Position numbers and translations under genes: made by a program
In this document: positions 17,629 through 26,251 of the stretch, piece by piece
Position numbering within the stretch: position 1 is the first letter of the stretch
Layout of the letters: each line of letters starts with the position of its first letter
Notes under the pieces: model-generated
Told to the model about the DNA's origin: nothing
Database searches by the model: none
What the model saw: only the letters and a program-made list of their open reading frames with translations
NCBI GenBank assembly: GCA_015055525.1
Contig: SVHZ01000008.1
Coordinates: 1-54,191 of the forward strand
Source: Clostridiales bacterium
Lineage (GTDB): Bacteria; Bacillota; Clostridia; Christensenellales; Borkfalkiaceae
DNA: 54,191 nucleotides
Direction: 5' to 3'

Positions 17629-18630
17629 ATGAGTAAAATTTTTGACCCCGCAACTACATTTAACTTTGAACCTGCTTCTTACGTTCCTTTTAAGGACAGA
17701 GAAATTTGTGAAAAACTTCGCAAAATTAGCGGTAAAGATCTTGAAAAACACACTAGAGCAGATCAACACCCTGATTTTGATATTCACGTTATGATGAACC
17801 CACATCCGGTACTTATCGCAACTCTTTTCTCTCGTATTAAAGAAGCGTCTGAAAAAGGTAAGAAAATTACCCTTATTCTCGGCAACCCCGAACCGGATAC
17901 TTATATTCCGCTTGCTAGACTTATCAACTACTTCCAAGTTGATTGTAGAAACGTTCACTTATTCGCAATGGACGAATGGGCTGACCAAGACGGTAATATC
18001 GCTCCTGAAACTTACCAAGCAGGTTTCGCTCACTCAATGCTTAAATACTTAGTTTATCAAATTGATGAAAAACTTCGTATGCCTCTTGAAAACGTTCACT
18101 ACCCAACCACTAAAAATATCGCTCACTACTCTGATATGATTACAGAATGTGGCGAAGGCGGAGCAGACATTTGTTCTTCTTCTCCAGGTTGGACTGGTCA
18201 CATGGCGTTTATCGATCCAGTTCCCGATTTCTTCCCCAAGGGATTTGACCCCGCAGTTGAACCTACTAAGGAACAAATTGACGAATGGCTTAATATGAAG
18301 GCTAGAATCGTTGATCTTCACCCGTTAACAGTTGCTCAAAACTCACTTCACGGCGTATTTGGTCAATCTGGTTATATTGCTGACGTTCCGCCTAAGGCTG
18401 CAACTATCGGTCCTGTTGACGTTAAGAACGCTAGAGAAAGAATTGAAGTTCACGCACTCTTAACTAACGGAACTTTCTCTTCATGGCAAAGAATGACGAG
18501 CCGTCTTGTTCTTCACGGACCTGTTACTCCGCTCGTTCCGTCTTCAATGCTTCAAACTATGAAAACGCTCGTTCTCGTTTCTGACGAACTTGCTGCACCG
18601 TTTGAATGTTGGGAAAAGGTTGGCTACTAA
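17629..18630 (+). CDS. glucosamine-6-phosphate deaminase-like protein with altered active site
   Basis: 333 residues, longer than ordinary NagB (about 240-270). The fold is recognisable from LFAMDEWAD (equivalent of the NagB DE motif), SSPGWTGHMAFIDP (equivalent of GGIGxDGHIAFNEP) and the C-terminal RLVLHGPVTPLVPSS. The catalytic Asp of that loop (Asp141 in E. coli numbering) is replaced by Thr, and the loop's Glu (Glu148) by Asp, while the His is kept. So it may be a deaminase for a different sugar phosphate, an isomerase, or a sensor. It follows nagA by 2 bases and precedes a ceramidase-like gene by 30. Confidence 0.75.
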   Translation: MSKIFDPATTFNFEPASYVPFKDREICEKLRKISGKDLEKHTRADQHPDFDIHVMMNPHPVLIATLFSRIKEASEKGKKITLILGNPEPDTYIPLARLINYFQVDCRNVHLFAMDEWADQDGNIAPETYQAGFAHSMLKYLVYQIDEKLRMPLENVHYPTTKNIAHYSDMITECGEGGADICSSSPGWTGHMAFIDPVPDFFPKGFDPAVEPTKEQIDEWLNMKARIVDLHPLTVAQNSLHGVFGQSGYIADVPPKAATIGPVDVKNARERIEVHALLTNGTFSSWQRMTSRLVLHGPVTPLVPSSMLQTMKTLVLVSDELAAPFECWEKVGY

Positions 18631-18660
18631 TTTTATAATTTCTTAAAGAAGGGCTTAATT

Positions 18661-20022
18661 ATGGAAAATTTTGACGTAAAAGTTGGTTTTTCAAGAGTAG
18701 TCATTACTCCACCGCTCGGAACTAATATCCACGGTTATTATCATCAAAGATTATCAGAAGGCGTGCTTGACGATTTAGAAGCAAACGTTGTTGCCGTTTC
18801 AAAAGGCGACAATACCGTTTTACTTATCGCGCTTGACTGTGAAGCATCAACCACAGATTACTGTGAAAAAGTAAGGGAAACCGTTGCTAATGCAACGGGT
18901 CTTCCCAAACACGCAATCTATATGCACTCTACCCACACTCACGTTGGCCCGTGCTTAGGTTACGCAAACGCTTCTCAAGGATATTGCAACGATCTTGACG
19001 TTGAGTATTATTCTTACACGGTTAAAAACATCGTAAGCGCTTGCGCTTATGCAATAAAAGACTTAAAACCCGCTAAAATGGGCGTTGCTGTTTCAAAGGC
19101 TGAAAGAGTTGGTTTTAATCGCCGTTACCTTATGAAAGACGGTTCAACTAAAACTAACCCCGGCGTTAACAACCCCGATATCGTTAAATCTATCGGCTTG
19201 CTTGACGAAAGAGTTAACGTTATCCGTTTTGAAAGAGAATGTGGCGATAATATAGTTATCGGTAACTACGGTAATCACCCTGACGTTATTGGTAACAATC
19301 TTATTTCTGCAGACTGGCTCGGTTTTGCAAGAAGAACTTTTGAAAGGGCTATCGATAACACTAAAGCGGTATTCTTTAACGGCGCGCAAGGTGACATTAA
19401 CCACGTTAACGTAAAACCTGTTGGCGGTGACCTTAACGGTATGTTTAACGACTTTGACGACGTTACTCGCGGTTACGCGCACTCACGTCATATAGGTAAC
19501 GTTATTGCAGGCGCAATGATGAGCGTTTATGAAAAGGTTGAATTTATCCCCGTTTCGGAAGTTAAATCAACTGAAGTTGTTATAGAAGTTCCGTCTAATA
19601 TGCCAAAACCTGAAGATATGGAAAGAGCATATTATATTCAAAAGATGGTTGACGAAGGCAGACGTCACGAACTTCCTGAAAAAGGTATGCTTTTAACTAC
19701 GGTTATGGCAGAAGCCGCAAGAATGATTAGGCTTGAACACGGCCCCGAATTTTTCCCGATGAACTTAACGGCTATAAAGATTGGCGAAGTTGCGTTTATG
19801 GGTATTCCCGGCGAACCTTTCACGGGAGTTGGTATGGGACTTAAAGAGGCAAAGGGTTACAAAATGGTTTGCCCAACTTGCTTAACTAACGGCTCTCGCG
19901 GTTACTTCCCAATGAAGGATAGTTACGATGAAGGCGGTTACGAAGCGCGTTCTTCAAGTTATAAAGCAGGTATTGCCGAAACGATTATCGCTGAAGGCAA
20001 AAAAGTTTTAGAAAATTTATAA
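18661..20022 (+). CDS. neutral/alkaline ceramidase N-terminal-like hydrolase
   Basis: 453 residues, no signal peptide. Same family as the protein at 12384-13883 but well diverged. Shared landmarks: KVGFSRVVITPPLG at the N-terminus, YMHSTHTHVGPCLG, the GNYGNHPDVIG His segment, ISADWLGFARR and FFNGAQGDINHVN. The His-rich and Asp residues resemble a zinc site. As third gene of the nagA operon it probably acts on an amino sugar or its conjugate rather than on ceramide. The C-terminal NGSRGYFPMKDSYDEGGYE resembles the other copy's GSFGYLPTERAENGSHYSA. Confidence 0.75.
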   Translation: MENFDVKVGFSRVVITPPLGTNIHGYYHQRLSEGVLDDLEANVVAVSKGDNTVLLIALDCEASTTDYCEKVRETVANATGLPKHAIYMHSTHTHVGPCLGYANASQGYCNDLDVEYYSYTVKNIVSACAYAIKDLKPAKMGVAVSKAERVGFNRRYLMKDGSTKTNPGVNNPDIVKSIGLLDERVNVIRFERECGDNIVIGNYGNHPDVIGNNLISADWLGFARRTFERAIDNTKAVFFNGAQGDINHVNVKPVGGDLNGMFNDFDDVTRGYAHSRHIGNVIAGAMMSVYEKVEFIPVSEVKSTEVVIEVPSNMPKPEDMERAYYIQKMVDEGRRHELPEKGMLLTTVMAEAARMIRLEHGPEFFPMNLTAIKIGEVAFMGIPGEPFTGVGMGLKEAKGYKMVCPTCLTNGSRGYFPMKDSYDEGGYEARSSSYKAGIAETIIAEGKKVLENL

Positions 20023-20032
20023 TCTCAACTAA

Positions 20033-20067
20033 AAAAATCTCAATTGCGAATCGCAATTGAGATTTTT
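20033..20067. terminator. bidirectional terminator, ceramidase-like gene / AEC transporter gene
   Basis: Perfect 16-bp inverted repeat (AAAAATCTCAATTGCG/CGCAATTGAGATTTTT) with a 3-base loop. It sits between convergent genes and has A/T tracts on both sides. Confidence 0.9.
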
Positions 20068-20077
20068 AATTTGAGTT

Positions 20078-21025
20078 TCAAATTATAGCACACAATATCC
20101 AATATAGAATAGGGATCGTGATAACTGATAAAATGGTAGTCCCGAGCGTTAAAATTACCGCGCACTCGTTATCCCCGTCGTAACTATCTGCAAACGCCGA
20201 AGATAACCCTGCCGTTGGAACGGCAAAGGCAAATAACGTTGCTAAAACGATACCCGTATCGAGCGAAAACGCAATGGCGATTAAATAGGCTAAACCTACT
20301 GCTATTACAGGCATTGCAATTAACTTTATAGCCGAAACGTAATAAGTTTCCCATTTGGTAAATATTGAAAGGAATTTTACTTCCGCCATCTTAATTCCTA
20401 AGATAACCATAGATAATGGAGTTACCACGTTGCTAAAGTAATTTGAATAGGTTGAAACTTCAGGAACGTAACTAGTAACGCCCGTAAGGTTTACTATAAT
20501 TCCCAAAATAAAGGCAATGAGCACAGGGCTTAAAATTGCTTTTTTTACGCTAATAGTGTTTTTATCGCCCGAAATTAAATATATGCCGAGAGTGAACATT
20601 ATAACTAAAGTTATAATATTTAAGATTATCAAATAAGCAACTACCGGCGAATCTCCAAGCACGGCTTTAGCAAGAGGTATTCCTAAAAACCCGTTATTAG
20701 AAAACACCATACAAAAGCGCATCATAGCGTTTTTCTTACGTTCTCCACCGCGTTTTACAAGTATTGCGGAAATAATAAACGCTAATACCGTGAAAATAAT
20801 TCCAAATATAGCTACTATTATAATAGACTTTGTAAACTCACCCGTAAACTTTACGTTTAACGTACTTGAAAAAATCAAGAAAGGCATGCCTACGTACGTT
20901 AAAAGTTTAGAAAGTATTGCCGATTCTTTGTTTTTTACAAGTTTAGCTTTTACGAGAATATAGCCCGGGATTGCAAGTAAAACGAATACTATTACGTTTT
21001 TAAGCATTACAATTAAAGCGTCCAC
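20078..21025 (-). CDS. AEC (auxin efflux carrier) family transporter
   Basis: 315 residues with about ten membrane helices in two five-helix halves. Family-like features: LAIPGYILVKAKLV, FSNNGFLGIPLAKAVLG (the crossover-type NGFxGxP segment) and AFAVPTAGLSSAFAD. AEC proteins move organic acids or other anions. It is the last gene of an operon with an FGGY kinase and a TIM-like isomerase, 15 bases after the kinase, so it may carry the kinase substrate or an end product. Confidence 0.82.
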   Translation of the reverse strand: MDALIVMLKNVIVFVLLAIPGYILVKAKLVKNKESAILSKLLTYVGMPFLIFSSTLNVKFTGEFTKSIIIVAIFGIIFTVLAFIISAILVKRGGERKKNAMMRFCMVFSNNGFLGIPLAKAVLGDSPVVAYLIILNIITLVIMFTLGIYLISGDKNTISVKKAILSPVLIAFILGIIVNLTGVTSYVPEVSTYSNYFSNVVTPLSMVILGIKMAEVKFLSIFTKWETYYVSAIKLIAMPVIAVGLAYLIAIAFSLDTGIVLATLFAFAVPTAGLSSAFADSYDGDNECAVILTLGTTILSVITIPILYWILCAII

Positions 21026-21040
21026 GGTTTACTCCTTTAA

Positions 21041-22462
21041 TTAAAGATTTTCTCTATTTAATAGGAGTTTATCGTAAGCAAGGTAGCGATTGTAAACGCT
21101 ATCGGCTTTTTCTTTTTCAGCAATAGGATAAGTTTCGCTATCGGTTGTTACAATCTTTTTAACGGCTTCGTTTATATCCTTATATAAACCTATGCCAAAG
21201 CCTGCGTAAATTGCAGTACCCAAGCAACCCGTTTCCTTATTTTTTAAGGTAACAACTTTCTTGCCCGTGATATCTGCTTTAATTTGACGCCAAAGTTTAC
21301 TTTTTGAACCACCGCCGATAGAGATAATCTCTTCAACTTCAACACCTAAATATTCAAGGTATTGGCGTAACATACAAGCAATCGATTCCATAATCGCTCT
21401 TGAAAAATGCGCTCTAGTATGTTTTAAGTCAATACCGTAAACACCGCCCTTAAGTTCGCTATCGTTAGCGGGCATAACTTGACCGCGCATATTTGGAGCA
21501 ATAACCAAACCTTCAGAGCCGAGTTCAATCTTTTCAGCCTGCTCGTCAATTTCCTTAAAACCTATGTCAAAGCAGAAGTTTTTCTTAAACCACTCAAGAA
21601 CCATACCAGCCGTTGGCGCCCACATAAGAAGGCAGTATTTATTTTTGCCAACGTAATACGCTGGAACTTTAATTCCTTCAAAATACGGCGGAATTTCTTT
21701 AGATAACGCGCAAACTGCTAAGGCAGTACCCGTCATTTCACTAACCAAGCCTTCGCGAATAATTCCAGAACCTATAAACCCTGAAATTTGATCGAGAGCG
21801 CCCGTTACCACCTTAACGCCGTTATACTCGCCAACTTGTTCCCCACTTTCGTGAAGAGTAGGAAGTTTACTTTCGTCAATGCCGATAAAATCAAGCATAT
21901 CTTTATAGTATTCGCCCGTTCTCGCATCTAAATATAAAGTGGAAGAATAAAGCGATTTTTCAGCAACGAACTTACCCGTGAGCTTATATAAAAGCCAGTC
22001 CTCAAGCATTAAGAACTTATCCGTCTTTTCAAAAACTTCAGGCATATTGTTTTTAAGCCACAAAATCTTTGGCGCAGGATAGCCTGCTGGAACTTCCGTT
22101 TGACCCGTTACTTCATAGATTGTTTTTAATCCAAACTTATTTTCAATAAGTTTTGCCTCTTTATCCGCACGATTATCAAGCCAAACGATTGCGTTCATAA
22201 CAGGGTTTCCCGCCTTGTCAACACAAATCATAGTTTCGCCTTGCGTATCAATCGCCAAGGCTTCGATTTTATAATCACTCGTTAGTTCGTTATACGCTTC
22301 CATAAAAAGTTCAAAATACTTTTCTGCTGGAAATTCAACCGTTTCACCTTTAGTTATAAGCGTATAAGATTTTGTTGCGGAATTATATTCAACGCCGTTT
22401 TCATCAAACACGCACGCTTTTAATGACGTCGTGCCAATGTCAACCCCTAATAAATATTTCAT
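21041..22462 (-). CDS. FGGY-family carbohydrate kinase
   Basis: 473 residues. N-terminal phosphate loop GVDIGTTSLKACVFD; middle AIVWLDNRAD and TGALDQISGFIGSG; C-terminal ISIGGGSKSKLWRQIKAD and TGCLGTAIYAG. Closest in style to xylulokinase (about 480-500 residues), but the sugar cannot be fixed. Genes of this type next to a TIM-like isomerase are common in gut Clostridia and recall tetrose/ketose catabolism (erythrulose kinase with an erythrulose-phosphate isomerase). Thirteen-base gap to the isomerase gene. Confidence 0.88.
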   Translation of the reverse strand: MKYLLGVDIGTTSLKACVFDENGVEYNSATKSYTLITKGETVEFPAEKYFELFMEAYNELTSDYKIEALAIDTQGETMICVDKAGNPVMNAIVWLDNRADKEAKLIENKFGLKTIYEVTGQTEVPAGYPAPKILWLKNNMPEVFEKTDKFLMLEDWLLYKLTGKFVAEKSLYSSTLYLDARTGEYYKDMLDFIGIDESKLPTLHESGEQVGEYNGVKVVTGALDQISGFIGSGIIREGLVSEMTGTALAVCALSKEIPPYFEGIKVPAYYVGKNKYCLLMWAPTAGMVLEWFKKNFCFDIGFKEIDEQAEKIELGSEGLVIAPNMRGQVMPANDSELKGGVYGIDLKHTRAHFSRAIMESIACMLRQYLEYLGVEVEEIISIGGGSKSKLWRQIKADITGKKVVTLKNKETGCLGTAIYAGFGIGLYKDINEAVKKIVTTDSETYPIAEKEKADSVYNRYLAYDKLLLNRENL

Positions 22463-22474
22463 AACTTCTCCGTC

Positions 22475-23179
22475 TTATTTAGCGTGGCGCTCGTCGTATG
22501 CTTTTCTAACCGCCGCGATCATTTCATCAACCATAGCAGGTCTATCCTTTGCCTTTGCTACGCCTGAAGATGACCCAGTAGCGTCTGCACCTGCAATAAT
22601 AGTGTTATAAACGTCTTGACCGTTGGAAATACCAGCCGCAGTAAGAACTAAAATTTCAGGATTAACGTCTTTTACAGACTTAGTTGCAGCTGCAACGTAT
22701 TCTTCACCAACGGAAACGCCCGTTCCAATAAGTTCAGAAGGCTCTGCTACGATAATATCGGGATTTAAGGTTGCAATTTTAGACGCGTCTGCTAAAGAAT
22801 CGGCGCAAACGATAGTCGTAAGACCAACTTCGTTAGCCCTTTTAATAGTATCGCTTAAAACTTCGAAAGTGAGCGGTTTTTCAACGTGGTTAAGCATAAC
22901 GCCGTCTGCCCCCGCCGCGATTAAGGATTCGGGTAAAATATCAGCGAGGCCTCTACCTGGAACGATTGGATCCATGTGAGGTGCGAAAACGTGAATATTT
23001 TTCGTTGCCTCCCTAACTCTTCTAATATCTATAATAGGAGTTGTGAAAATTATATCAACGCCGTATTTTTCACTAGCCTTATCTGCTGCGATTGCCAAAT
23101 CTAAAATATCATCGCCGTAAAGGTATGATTTAGGGCCTATTTCAAAAAATGGAACTTTAACTGCTTTCTTGTTCATCAT
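22475..23179 (-). CDS. triosephosphate isomerase-like protein
   Basis: 234 residues, a short TIM barrel. Candidate catalytic residues are the N-terminal Lys in FEIGPKSYLYG, the His in FAPHMDP and the Glu in VAEPSELIGTG, followed by the phosphate loop and GADATGSSSGVAKAKD. The active-site wording differs from glycolytic TpiA (NWKMN, AYEPVWAIGTG), and the pairing with an FGGY kinase suggests isomerisation of another phosphosugar such as an erythrulose phosphate. Two adjacent ATGs (23179, 23176) follow an AGAAGG site. First gene of a three-gene operon. Confidence 0.8.
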   Translation of the reverse strand: MMNKKAVKVPFFEIGPKSYLYGDDILDLAIAADKASEKYGVDIIFTTPIIDIRRVREATKNIHVFAPHMDPIVPGRGLADILPESLIAAGADGVMLNHVEKPLTFEVLSDTIKRANEVGLTTIVCADSLADASKIATLNPDIIVAEPSELIGTGVSVGEEYVAAATKSVKDVNPEILVLTAAGISNGQDVYNTIIAGADATGSSSGVAKAKDRPAMVDEMIAAVRKAYDERHAK

Positions 23180-23222
23180 AAATACCTTCTTTAATAAAAT
23201 TCGCTATCTCGCGTATGATTAT

Positions 23223-23251
23223 ATTATATATCTTTTTATCCCATTTTTCAA
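23223..23251 (-). promoter_or_regulatory. promoter of TIM-kinase-AEC operon
   Basis: -35 TTGAAA (23246-23251), 17-base spacer, -10 TATAAT (23223-23228) on the minus strand. A short CGC/GCG repeat just downstream (about 23202-23214) could be an operator. Confidence 0.7.
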
Positions 23252-23310
23252 GTTATTTACTTAAATTTTATCGCTCTACTAAAAAAATTTATTAAATTTT
23301 TATAAATCAG

Positions 23311-23339
23311 TTGAAATGGTATTTTTTAAGTGTTATAAT
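23311..23339 (+). promoter_or_regulatory. promoter of ABC exporter-PHP operon
   Basis: -35 TTGAAA (23311-23316), 17-base spacer, -10 TATAAT (23334-23339). Confidence 0.75.
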
Positions 23340-23381
23340 TTTTGAAAATAAACTTATATTTATTTAATAAAAAGGTGACGT

Positions 23382-25223
23382 ATGAGTAATCAACACGGAT
23401 CGACTACAAAAAAACATCACGATGAAAAAATCGATTTTGAGAAATCCCTCAAAGAGATTGAAGGTCTTTTTGGCAGTAGTAAAACAACTTCTAAAAAACA
23501 AGGCTTTATATCAAAACTACTCAAAAAAGATACTAAGCCTATCGTTATTAGCACAATTCTTTATATCTTTCAATCGCTACCGGTTTATATGGTTCCGCTT
23601 TTAACGAGTAATATTATCGACCTTATAACTTTGCGCCCTGAAAACTACGTAATGCAAATCATAATAAACGTGGTTATTATTTTGATATCCTTGTTCCTTA
23701 ACGTGCCGTTCACTTGCCTGCGCGGTAGAGTTGTTAACAATATGATAAGAACAACTACCGCTAAGGTTAAATCAACGCTTATAAGGAAACTTCAACGGTT
23801 ATCAATAACTTTCCATAAAGAAATTGAAGAAGGCGTTTTGCAATCTAAATTTTTAAGGGATATGGAAAACGTTGAGAACTATTATAGATTATTCGTAAAC
23901 AGTTTACTCGTAAACATTTTAACCGCTATAATTTCTATTGCAATAGCCGCGGTTAAAAACCCTATAGTTTTATTGTTTTTTATTATTGCAATACCAACTA
24001 ACGTTATAATAGTTAAACTTTTACGCAAAAAAATAGGCGCTCAAAGTTCTATTTTTAGAAAGGAAAACGAAAACTTATCCGCTAAGATTACAACAAGTAT
24101 CCAAATGATGGCGGTAACTAAGGCTCACGGTCTTCTTTCACAAGAAGCAACGAGCGTTGATCAAAAGATTGAAACGGCAACTCAAGCAGGGCTTAAACTT
24201 GACAAAACGAATATGTTCTTCGGCGCAATTTTATGGGTTGCGAGCCAAACTATATCTATAATTTGCTTTTGTTTTTGCGTTTACCTTGCAATTAAAAATA
24301 TAATAACAGTTGGTGACGTTGTGTTGTTTCAATCGTTATTTGCATCGATTTCAAGTTCAATTCTTTCCATAACTTCAATTATACCAAACCTTGTTTCGGG
24401 CGCGGAAGCAGTTCGCTCTCTTTCTGAGATTATGCAAGCAGACGAACTTGAACACGACGATGGCAAACTCCCCGTTCCAGGAATTAAAGGCAATTTTGAA
24501 TTTCATAACGTTTGCTACCAATATCCTAAAACCGATAAAGCCGTTATACGCGATTTTAACCTTAAAGTAAACGCCGGGCAAACGGTTGCCTTCGTAGGTT
24601 CGTCAGGCTCTGGTAAATCAACGATAATAAACCTTATAATCGGGCTTTTATCCCCCGTTAGCGGTGATATTATCGTGGACGGCAAAAACCTTCGCGATCT
24701 TCCTATGCAAACTTATAGAAAATTTATCTCGGTAGTTCCGCAAAACACTATACTTTTTTCAGGAACTATTAAGGAAAATATCACTTACGGGCTTTCTCAT
24801 TATAGCGAACAAGAATTTCAAAAAGCAGTTGAAGACGCCGCTATTAACGAGTTTTTGAGTATCCTTCCAAACGGGCTTAACACTATGGTTGGCGAACACG
24901 GCGATAAACTTTCGGGCGGACAAAAGCAAAGAATTTCTATTGCGAGAGCGCTTATTAGAAAACCGAATATTTTAATTCTCGACGAAGCGACTTCCGCTCT
25001 TGATAACATCTCTGAATTACATATTCAAAAGGCAATAGAGAACGCATCGAAAGATAGAACTACCTTTATCGTTGCACACAGGCTTTCTACCATTAGAAAC
25101 GCCGACTTAATCGTGGTAATGGAAAACGGCAAAATCGTTGAAACAGGCTCTTATCAAGAACTTATTAAACTCAACGGTAAGTTTGCAGAACTTGAAAGAT
25201 TATCAACCTTTACAGGAGAATAA
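23382..25223 (+). CDS. ABC exporter, fused membrane and ATPase domains
   Basis: 613 residues, a half-transporter of the MsbA/multidrug type. A 60-residue cytoplasmic N-terminal extension precedes six membrane helices (about 65-345). The ATPase domain carries Walker A GSSGSGKST (about 405), signature LSGGQKQRIS, Walker B LILDEATSALD and switch His in VAHRLST. It probably works as a homodimer. Only 3 bases separate it from the PHP genes, so export or processing of a common compound is possible. Substrate unknown. Confidence 0.9.
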   Translation: MSNQHGSTTKKHHDEKIDFEKSLKEIEGLFGSSKTTSKKQGFISKLLKKDTKPIVISTILYIFQSLPVYMVPLLTSNIIDLITLRPENYVMQIIINVVIILISLFLNVPFTCLRGRVVNNMIRTTTAKVKSTLIRKLQRLSITFHKEIEEGVLQSKFLRDMENVENYYRLFVNSLLVNILTAIISIAIAAVKNPIVLLFFIIAIPTNVIIVKLLRKKIGAQSSIFRKENENLSAKITTSIQMMAVTKAHGLLSQEATSVDQKIETATQAGLKLDKTNMFFGAILWVASQTISIICFCFCVYLAIKNIITVGDVVLFQSLFASISSSILSITSIIPNLVSGAEAVRSLSEIMQADELEHDDGKLPVPGIKGNFEFHNVCYQYPKTDKAVIRDFNLKVNAGQTVAFVGSSGSGKSTIINLIIGLLSPVSGDIIVDGKNLRDLPMQTYRKFISVVPQNTILFSGTIKENITYGLSHYSEQEFQKAVEDAAINEFLSILPNGLNTMVGEHGDKLSGGQKQRISIARALIRKPNILILDEATSALDNISELHIQKAIENASKDRTTFIVAHRLSTIRNADLIVVMENGKIVETGSYQELIKLNGKFAELERLSTFTGE

Positions 25224-25226
25224 TAA

Positions 25227-26240
25227 ATGAAAAAACACTTAATTAGTGAAGAAGGGCGTTTTTATAAGGCAAACCTTCACACTCACACCAATATTTCAGA
25301 CGGAAATTTCTCTCCCGAACACGTTAAAGACCATTATAAAAATATGGGTTACTCGGTAGTTGCCTATACCGATCACGACGTTTTTATTCCACATAACGAC
25401 TTAACCGATGAAAATTTCCTTGCTCTTAACGGTTTTGAAATGGAATTTGCAGACTTTTACGATTGCTACGCCAATAAAAAACCTTGGGACTTTGTTAAAC
25501 AATGCCATATTTGTTTTATCGCGCTTGACGATAAAATGGATATTCAACCGTTTTGGCATAGAACTAAATACTTCATCGGTAACGCTCAATCGAAAAAACT
25601 CGTTAAATTCGACGAAAACGAACCCGACTTTGAAAGGTGGTATACGCCAAACTGCATAAATTACGTTATGCGTACTGCAAGAGAAAAGAACTTCTTCGTT
25701 ACTTACAACCACCCCGTTTGGTCGCTTGAAAATTACTATGATTACACCGCTTACGACGGTATGAACGCTTTTGAAATGATGAACGGCGACGTTACACACG
25801 GCTATCAAGACTACAATCCGTCGGTATACGACGATATTTTAAGGAACGGAAATAAAATTTACTGCATCGGCGCGGACGATAGCCATGAAATTAAAGATAC
25901 CGGCGTTGCTTTTACTATGATAAAAGCCGAAAACCTTACCTATAAGGCAATTACGGACAGTATGTTAAAGGGAAACTTCTACGCAAGCCAAGGCCCTGAG
26001 ATTTACGAACTTTATATTGAAGACGATAAACTTTTTATAAAGACTTCACCTGCTTATAAGATTTACGTTACCTATCAAGCGTGCAAGGCGCAAGTTAAAT
26101 ACTCTGAAGACGGCTCGCCGTTAACCGAGGCTTGTTTTGAACTTTCTAAAATTCACGGCTATTTTAGAGTTACGGTTATAGATAGCGAAGGAAAACACGC
26201 TTGCACCAACGCATATTTCCCCGAAGATATAGGGCTATAA
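25227..26240 (+). CDS. PHP-domain phosphoesterase-like protein (copy 1)
   Basis: 337 residues with polymerase-and-histidinol-phosphatase metal motifs: NLHTHTNISDG, YTDHDVF, FVTYNHPVWS and GADDSHE. A C-terminal beta-rich portion follows (about 260-337). Such proteins are metal-dependent phosphoesterases or nucleases. It is a tandem paralogue of the next gene and is coupled to the ABC exporter upstream (3-base gap). The substrate is unknown. Confidence 0.82.
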   Translation: MKKHLISEEGRFYKANLHTHTNISDGNFSPEHVKDHYKNMGYSVVAYTDHDVFIPHNDLTDENFLALNGFEMEFADFYDCYANKKPWDFVKQCHICFIALDDKMDIQPFWHRTKYFIGNAQSKKLVKFDENEPDFERWYTPNCINYVMRTAREKNFFVTYNHPVWSLENYYDYTAYDGMNAFEMMNGDVTHGYQDYNPSVYDDILRNGNKIYCIGADDSHEIKDTGVAFTMIKAENLTYKAITDSMLKGNFYASQGPEIYELYIEDDKLFIKTSPAYKIYVTYQACKAQVKYSEDGSPLTEACFELSKIHGYFRVTVIDSEGKHACTNAYFPEDIGL

Positions 26241-26251
26241 GGAGAAAATTC

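Noticed and set aside
17560-17958. 132-codon minus-strand frame opposite nagA/NagB-like genes
   Set aside because: Antisense shadow of strongly supported genes, no ribosome site.
25401-25808. 135-codon minus-strand frame opposite PHP copy 1
   Set aside because: Antisense shadow; Val/Phe-rich, no family resemblance.
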